A stretch of DNA of 21,432 bases, taken from Silene noctiflora. Its lineage: Eukaryota; Streptophyta; Magnoliopsida; Caryophyllales; Caryophyllaceae. Numbering within the stretch: the first letter of the stretch is position 1; each line of letters starts with the position of its first letter. The notes under the pieces were generated by a model. The model had not been told where the DNA came from. It did not search any database and saw nothing but the letters and a program-made list of their open reading frames with translations. Made by a program: the position numbers and the translations under genes. This document shows, piece after piece, positions 17,245 to 21,432 of the stretch. The stretch lies in assembly GCA_009801015.1 (NCBI GenBank), contig VHZZ01005465.1:50463-71894 (forward strand). The letters run 5' to 3'.

Positions 17245-19656
17245 TCACTTCCTAAATTGCCACAACTCATCCATGTCCCACAGACTATCCTCGGCCACGT
17301 CATCGCCCAACCAATGGTCTCCAGCCTCGTGGGACACTGAGAACGGGATATCCGATACTGACGTGGAAGCCAAGTCCATGTCATAATCACAACTATGCAG
17401 TGAGTAAAAGTCATCTATAGAATTTTCATATGCAGGGGAAACACAAACACTTTTGTTATTTTCAGGAATTTCGGGGAAATGTGATGATAAACTCATGCTT
17501 GAGGTCGAAGTATCGGCTAATTTACTAGGTGATGCATCCATGAATGAAACGGCTGATACCTCGGAAGAAGTCATGGTTGTAGAATTCGTGGAGTTTTGTT
17601 CGATCTTTTGAACTAATATTGGCATGTAATAACACCTGATTGCATCAATAAAGCCCTGACTGTTTGACTCCATGTTAAGTTGCTTTGCTTGCTTTTGAAC
17701 CCGGGTTCTCCAATAGTTCTTGATCTCGTTATCAGTTCTTCCTGGCAAATGTGCTGCTATCTTCGACCACCTATTCAAGTATCACATATAACTTGACATA
17801 TTTAGAGATAAAATGATGATACATTCCACTATTGTATCGACAATTCAGACAAACATTTAGTCATTATCGAATTTACAGTTAGAAGGCCTAGAACGACCCT
17901 GCGCAGCCTCCTGGCTATTAACCCCTGTTTTAACTTTTAAGACTTAAAAATTATCGATAAAAGTATTAAATTTCAATATCATTCTGCGACATGCACACTG
18001 TAGAAGCTAAATAAGGACATGCAATTTAAACAGTACGAGCAGTGGCGGAGCCAGGAATTCATCCCAGTGGGGGTGAAAGGGTAAGTTCTAATGGAAACTC
18101 AAAAAATTTTGGAAAATTTTAACTATAAACTTTGAAATTCCCGATCACCTAGCTCCACCATTGAGTACGAGGTCGACATGGTGTGATTTTAAATTTCAAC
18201 ATTTTGTTAAAAGTAAGAAAAAGGAAGAGATCGCACCTGTTACCCCATTTAGAATGCAGATCAAGAATCAAAAGTTGCTCTTGTGGAGTAAGGTTTCCTC
18301 TCTTAATATCGGGTTTCAAGTAATTAAGCCACCTTAATCTACAACTTTTCCCTGTTCTTTTCAACCCTGCACTTTTTAAACACTCTATTAACTTGGATAC
18401 TAGAATGAAATCAATTATTCTTTTTGTTCTTCCATTGTATGTCAAGGTTCGCGTTTCTCATCCTCAATGTCATGCAATGCATAGGTATTGGACGACGGGG
18501 AAAACTTGGTCTACTTAATTACTATTCCCCTCGACTCCACTCTGTTCTTCCCATTTTTCTTACTTTTCTTGTACATTTTGAAAAATGGGAAGAACAACGT
18601 GAAATAGAATTAAACAGTACTCCCTCTGTCCCGAGTGAGATGTTTACACTTACTTTATTTTGCGAGGGGAAATAAAATAAGTGTAAACATGTGGGATAGA
18701 GGGAATACTCCCTCCAATTCTTAGGAATTGCTCTATTTAGTTTCAGACAAGAATTGAGAAATGTGAGTAGGCGGTGAGTTTCATATCATAAGATTCATAA
18801 CATTGAACTTCAATTGTAAGTTATCAACTTACACAAATTCTCGTTTGTGACGGGTTTGAATATGTCACACGCTTGGGAGGTGAGACAAGATTGCAAGTGG
18901 GAGAGGCAAATGGAGTGCCCCTTTGTCTCATGTCACAAGCTTGTGACGTGTTCACAACCGTCACAAGCAAGACGGACTCATCAACTTATCATATGTTTTT
19001 GGGTGTGTAGTGCATAACTAACGTAACAGTTACAAATTCTCACCATTATTCCACCTGTCTTTAAAATTACTCTTTCCGTCTCACTCATTTGTTTACTTTT
19101 TATTATTTCCGGAGATATATCAAATTTTCAATCAAAGGTAAACAAGTGATTGAAACGAAATTTTAAAATGAATATTGTTAATTAAACTAAACTCACAGTT
19201 GATCACACTATAATTTGAAACAATCACTAGGCTTCCATTACAATTTTCTAAAAAAAGAAAATACTCCGTTTATCTCACTCATTTGTTTACCTTTAGTTGG
19301 CACAAAAAAACAAAAACCAAGGACAGAGGAGATGATCAAATTGAGTATAGATGACCAAATTGTTCAACAAAAGCATTCATTTCAAAAAATAGAAAGGTAA
19401 ACAATTGACTGAGACAACCAAAATGGAATAGGTAAAGAAATGAGCGGACAGAAGCGAGTTTACCTGCAGACTTAGCAAGAAGGTTCCAACGACCTTCACC
19501 ATGACATGCAACATAATGAATAAGCAAATTGTCTTCTTCAAGAGTCCATGGTCCTCTCCTTAATTCTTCAGCTTCTTCATGCATATGCTGTTCTTCATCA
19601 CATTGTGTTGATGTTTCTTGCTTTATTTCACTACTTATATCAATTTCTGTTTTCAT
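17245..19656 (-). CDS. MYB116: R2R3-MYB transcription factor, subgroup 20 (MYB62/MYB116 type)
   Basis: A nuclear DNA-binding transcription factor of 282 residues. Coding exons on the minus strand: 19656-19464, 18366-18237 and 17770-17245, the usual three-exon layout with junctions inside R2 and R3. R2 has Trp 37, 57 and 77 ([37 protein letters not shown]). R3 has Leu90 in place of the first Trp, then Trp109 and Trp128 ([35 protein letters not shown]). The C-terminus [12 protein letters not shown] matches the WNVDDIWQFRE ending of Arabidopsis MYB62. The bHLH-interaction signature in R3 is absent, as in this subgroup. Arabidopsis MYB62 is linked to phosphate starvation and gibberellin; the role here is inferred. 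The N-terminus is acidic. The gene is complete and convergent with GlnRS. Confidence 0.94.
18040..18163. mobile_element. 124-bp hAT-type MITE in MYB intron 2
   Basis: Termini CAGTGGCGGAGCCAGG and, in reverse complement, CAATGGTGGAGCTAGG agree at 13 of 16 positions. The element is flanked by a perfect 8-bp direct repeat AGTACGAG (18032-18039 and 18164-18171), the target duplication size of hAT transposons. No coding capacity. It occupies about a quarter of the 466-bp intron. Confidence 0.88.
18618..18707. mobile_element. Short Stowaway hairpin MITE in MYB intron 1
   Basis: About 90 bp, almost entirely palindromic: TACTCCCTCTGTCCC and tgtttacacttactttattt pair with aaataaaataagtgtaaaca and gggatagagggaata. 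TA borders at 18618-18619 and 18706-18707. As RNA it would fold into a long hairpin with a loop of a few bases. Confidence 0.88.
18706..18822. mobile_element. Truncated MITE abutting the Stowaway hairpin
   Basis: It starts TACTCCCTCCAATTCTTAGG and aligns with the reverse complement of the 9683-9850 element (blocks tgctc-attt, tgtgagt-ggcg, aacattgaa, caattgta). The far terminus is missing; sequence homology ends just before the next element at 18832. Confidence 0.6.
18832..18979. mobile_element. Mutator-like MITE with 9-bp target duplication
   Basis: Inverted arms: the left cgtttgtgacgggtttgaat and gtcacacgcttg pair with the right cacaagcttgtgacgtgttc and accgtcacaagcaag. The identical 9-mer ATCAACTTA flanks it at 18823-18831 and 18980-18988, the target size of Mutator-type elements. 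About 148 bp, non-coding, inside MYB intron 1. Confidence 0.75.
19068..19167. mobile_element. Stowaway-like MITE in MYB intron 1
   Basis: The left end ttactctttccgtctcactc then atttgtttac pairs with the right end, reverse complement tttcgtttcaatcacttgtt then tacctttgatt. About 100 bp, so nearly all inverted repeat. Confidence 0.7.
19262..19430. mobile_element. Stowaway-like MITE next to the MYB exon 1 donor
   Basis: The left end TACTCCGTTTATCTCACTCA then tttgtttaccttta pairs with the right end, reverse complement tattccattttggttgtctc then agtcaattgtttaccttt. TA borders are present. Its right edge lies about 32 bp from the splice donor at 19463. It resembles the elements at 19068 and 20068. 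Confidence 0.7.
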
Positions 19657-19772
19657 TTAGTTTTATTGTTTTAATTTAATTAGTTTTTAATCTTTTTCAC
19701 ACTTTTTGGAGGAAGACAGAATTTTTGAGTTCTGTTTAGAAGAGTGACATTTATGGGACACCAACCAAACCC

Positions 19773-19780
19773 TATTTATA
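19773..19780 (-). promoter_or_regulatory. TATA box of the MYB gene
   Basis: On the minus strand ggtTATAAATAgggt lies about 117-124 bp upstream of the MYB ATG at 19656, giving an expected leader of about 85-95 nt. It is the only good TATA in the proximal flank. An ACCAACC motif (19760-19766, plus strand), which matches the AC element bound by plant MYB proteins, sits just downstream of it. Confidence 0.7.
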
Positions 19781-19810
19781 ACCTTGGAAAAGTAAGACTT
19801 GTAATAGTAT

Positions 19811-20034
19811 TGTGTTTTCCTCTCTTCAACTTTACTCTACCACTTTTATCTTTTACACTATTTACAAATAATCATTCAATTTCAATTTTTTCTTAATATA
19901 TACGTGAAAATATATTCATGTGTGATTTTGTTTGATTCGTTTTTACGAGTAGATTAAAAATATTTAGCGCGTAAAACACGCGTTGGCAAACGTGAAAAGG
20001 TAAAGTGGTAGAGTGAAGTTGAATAGAGGAAGTA
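19811..20034. mobile_element. Stowaway-like MITE in the MYB promoter
   Basis: The left arm ttcctctcttcaactttact then ctaccactttta pairs with the right arm, reverse complement cttcctctattcaacttcac then tctaccactttacctttt: over 35 bp of good pairing. The element is about 220 bp and begins about 30 bp upstream of the MYB TATA box. It has no coding capacity. Confidence 0.8.
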
Positions 20035-20067
20035 TTTAATAAAAAGCGATTATATTATGTTAAAAAG

Positions 20068-20268
20068 TACTCCCTCTATACCGACTTTTTGTCTATTTTT
20101 GATTGGTATAAAAGACCAAAGAATAGACTAATTATTGGATGAAAAGTGGACTAAATTGAGTATGTAGAATCAAGTTACTCATCAAAAACATTCCTAAAAT
20201 AGTAAAGTAAACAATTGATTGAGACACATGAAAATGAAATAGGTAAACAATTGAGAACAAAGGAAGTG
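20068..20268. mobile_element. Stowaway-like MITE, diverged
   Basis: The left end tactccctctataccgactt and right end gaacaaaggaagtg, plus an internal doubled gtaaacaattga motif (about 20208 and 20243) shared with the 19262 element. The termini are imperfect, so the limits are approximate. Confidence 0.5.
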
Positions 20269-20755
20269 ACCAATTTAAGAAATGGTCATTTTGTAGAAAT
20301 AAAAAATGGTCAGTACTTATTATAAAATGATTACTCCTTACTATTTATCTTAAAATGATCTACTTTCTTAATAATCAGTAATCACACAAAAATTCATATA
20401 TATTTTGTGTACTTTATAAGGTCATGGAAATTCATATAACAATCCAGATTAATTTCAATTCAGTTCAACGGTTCAACTCAAATTTATTAAATAAAAAATA
20501 TAGTTTTATTCGATTTAATTCAGTAATAAGTTGAATTAAGCTCAAGATTAACATAAACTATTTAATACTTAATTAAATTAAGTTACGTTTAGTGTATTTT
20601 AATTTAGTTCAATTGTATTAAGTTCAGTCTTGTTTAACTTAACTACGCTTTAGTGAAACAAAACAAGAACTTACTTTATTAAAGTAAAAACATCTTATTT
20701 ACGAAGGAAAGTCCAATAATTTGCACGAATGATTTTAATTTATTTGTCTTAAGAA
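20269..20755. other. AT-rich spacer
   Basis: Very AT-rich with repeated aattcagttcaa/ttaagttcag-like words around 20450-20640. No gene, element ends or regulatory motif that I can support. Confidence 0.5.
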
Positions 20756-20764
20756 TCAAAAGAG

Positions 20765-20953
20765 CACACATCCAATATTCGTCACAAGTTTGTGACGGGT
20801 GTCACGGGTCAAATAAAATTCACATGGGAGGATAAAGACAAGTCATTTGTAATTTTCTATGCATTTTACCTTTTGTCTTATCTACCCATGTGGGTGATAC
20901 TTGACCCATCACAAGCTTGTGACGGATATATCCGTCGCAAGGGAGACCTATTG
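20765..20953. mobile_element. Mutator-like MITE, related to 18832-18979
   Basis: Long inverted arms: the left cgtcacaagtttgtgacggg and cacatggg pair with the right cccatgtggg and gacccatcacaagcttgtga. TCAAAAGAG flanks it at 20756-20764 and 20954-20962, a 9-bp direct repeat. It shares the gtcacaagcttgtgacg core with the element in MYB intron 1. The outer left end is shorter than the right, so the exact left border is less certain. Confidence 0.7.
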
Positions 20954-21211
20954 TCAAAAGAGAACCTCATGGAGTGCATAAAAGCCACTATTTTATTATT
21001 ATATAAATAAATAAAAAGGATGTGATTACTTTATAATCAAACGGGGAATGATTTCCAACAACTTTTAACCATTGTCTTGTGTTTCTAATTAACCACATGC
21101 AAACCAGACGTGTTTCACTGCACATTTTACCAAAATTATTTCTTATTAACAACGTGTATTTCTTAGGTTTGTTTACCGTGGCGGCATTCTAAAAGCATGC
21201 TTATCACTCTA

Positions 21212-21432
21212 TCTATATATATTATTAAAAGAGACTTTTTTCGAGCAATATTAGAGTGTCCACATCATCTATTATAACAAAGATACTATGTAATATTTTT
21301 AATATCAAAGTTATATTTTACATAAACGAATTTTTTGTATCAATCTAACCAAAAAGTATAATGCAAAACATTTAGAAACTTAGATATTTGGATTCGTTGT
21401 GAAAAATGCTTTCATTTGAGTATAAATTTCGT
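21212..21432 (+). mobile_element. Possible Helitron 5' end, running off the window
   Basis: TCTATATATATTATTAAAAG then agacttttt resembles the TC-starting termini of plant Helitrons. The 3' hairpin and CTRR end would lie outside the window, so this cannot be confirmed. From 20963 to 21211 I see nothing else. Confidence 0.35.

Noticed and set aside
18149..18445. Separate MYB fragment or pseudogene
   Set aside because: It is exon 2 of the intact three-exon MYB gene with intron read-through at both ends; splice sites and phase fit.
20792..21010. Plus-strand 72-residue frame
   Set aside because: It runs through the Mutator-like MITE arms, so the frame is incidental.
1..21432. tRNA genes, rRNA, CRISPR arrays or bacterial operons
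   Set aside because: No cloverleaf with A/B boxes, no regularly spaced repeats, and the genes are plainly spliced plant nuclear genes.

Overview
This is a window of plant nuclear DNA. It holds two intron-rich genes with GT-AG introns plus one GC-AG intron, long AT-rich spacers, and many small plant-type transposon relics (Stowaway, hAT, Mutator-like, an LTR). The repeat style, with many ends reading TACTCCCTCC or TACTCCGT, and the protein sequences suggest a eudicot. Caryophyllales is a guess from repeat style only. One undetermined base at 1365 points to a draft assembly.

Layout. 1-278: probable 5' end of a minus-strand gene that runs off the left edge. 279-1215: spacer with diverged direct repeats, upstream of the main gene. 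1216-11953 (+): a complete 23-exon gene for glutaminyl-tRNA synthetase (GlnRS, Arabidopsis OVA9 type). It encodes 822 residues from the first ATG or 793 from the second. 11954-12600: its 3' UTR, possibly with an intron. 12600-17244: no gene seen, but inverted-repeat elements, duplicated segments, a probable solo or truncated LTR with twin palindromes (14861 to about 15600), and Stowaway-like ends. 17245-19656 (-): a complete 3-exon R2R3-MYB gene of subgroup 20 (MYB62/MYB116 type, 282 residues). Both of its introns and its promoter are filled with MITEs. 20035-21432: more MITEs and a possible Helitron terminus cut off by the window end.

The two genes are convergent and do not act in one pathway: one charges tRNA-Gln, the other is a transcription factor. 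In Arabidopsis the MYB116 gene (At1g25340) and the OVA9 GlnRS gene (At1g25350) have adjacent locus numbers, so this pair looks like retained microsynteny. I saw no tRNA, rRNA, CRISPR or prokaryotic feature. The most interesting points are the optional basic N-terminal extension on GlnRS, the GC-AG intron, the conserved gene pair, and the MITE-built promoter and first intron of the MYB gene.
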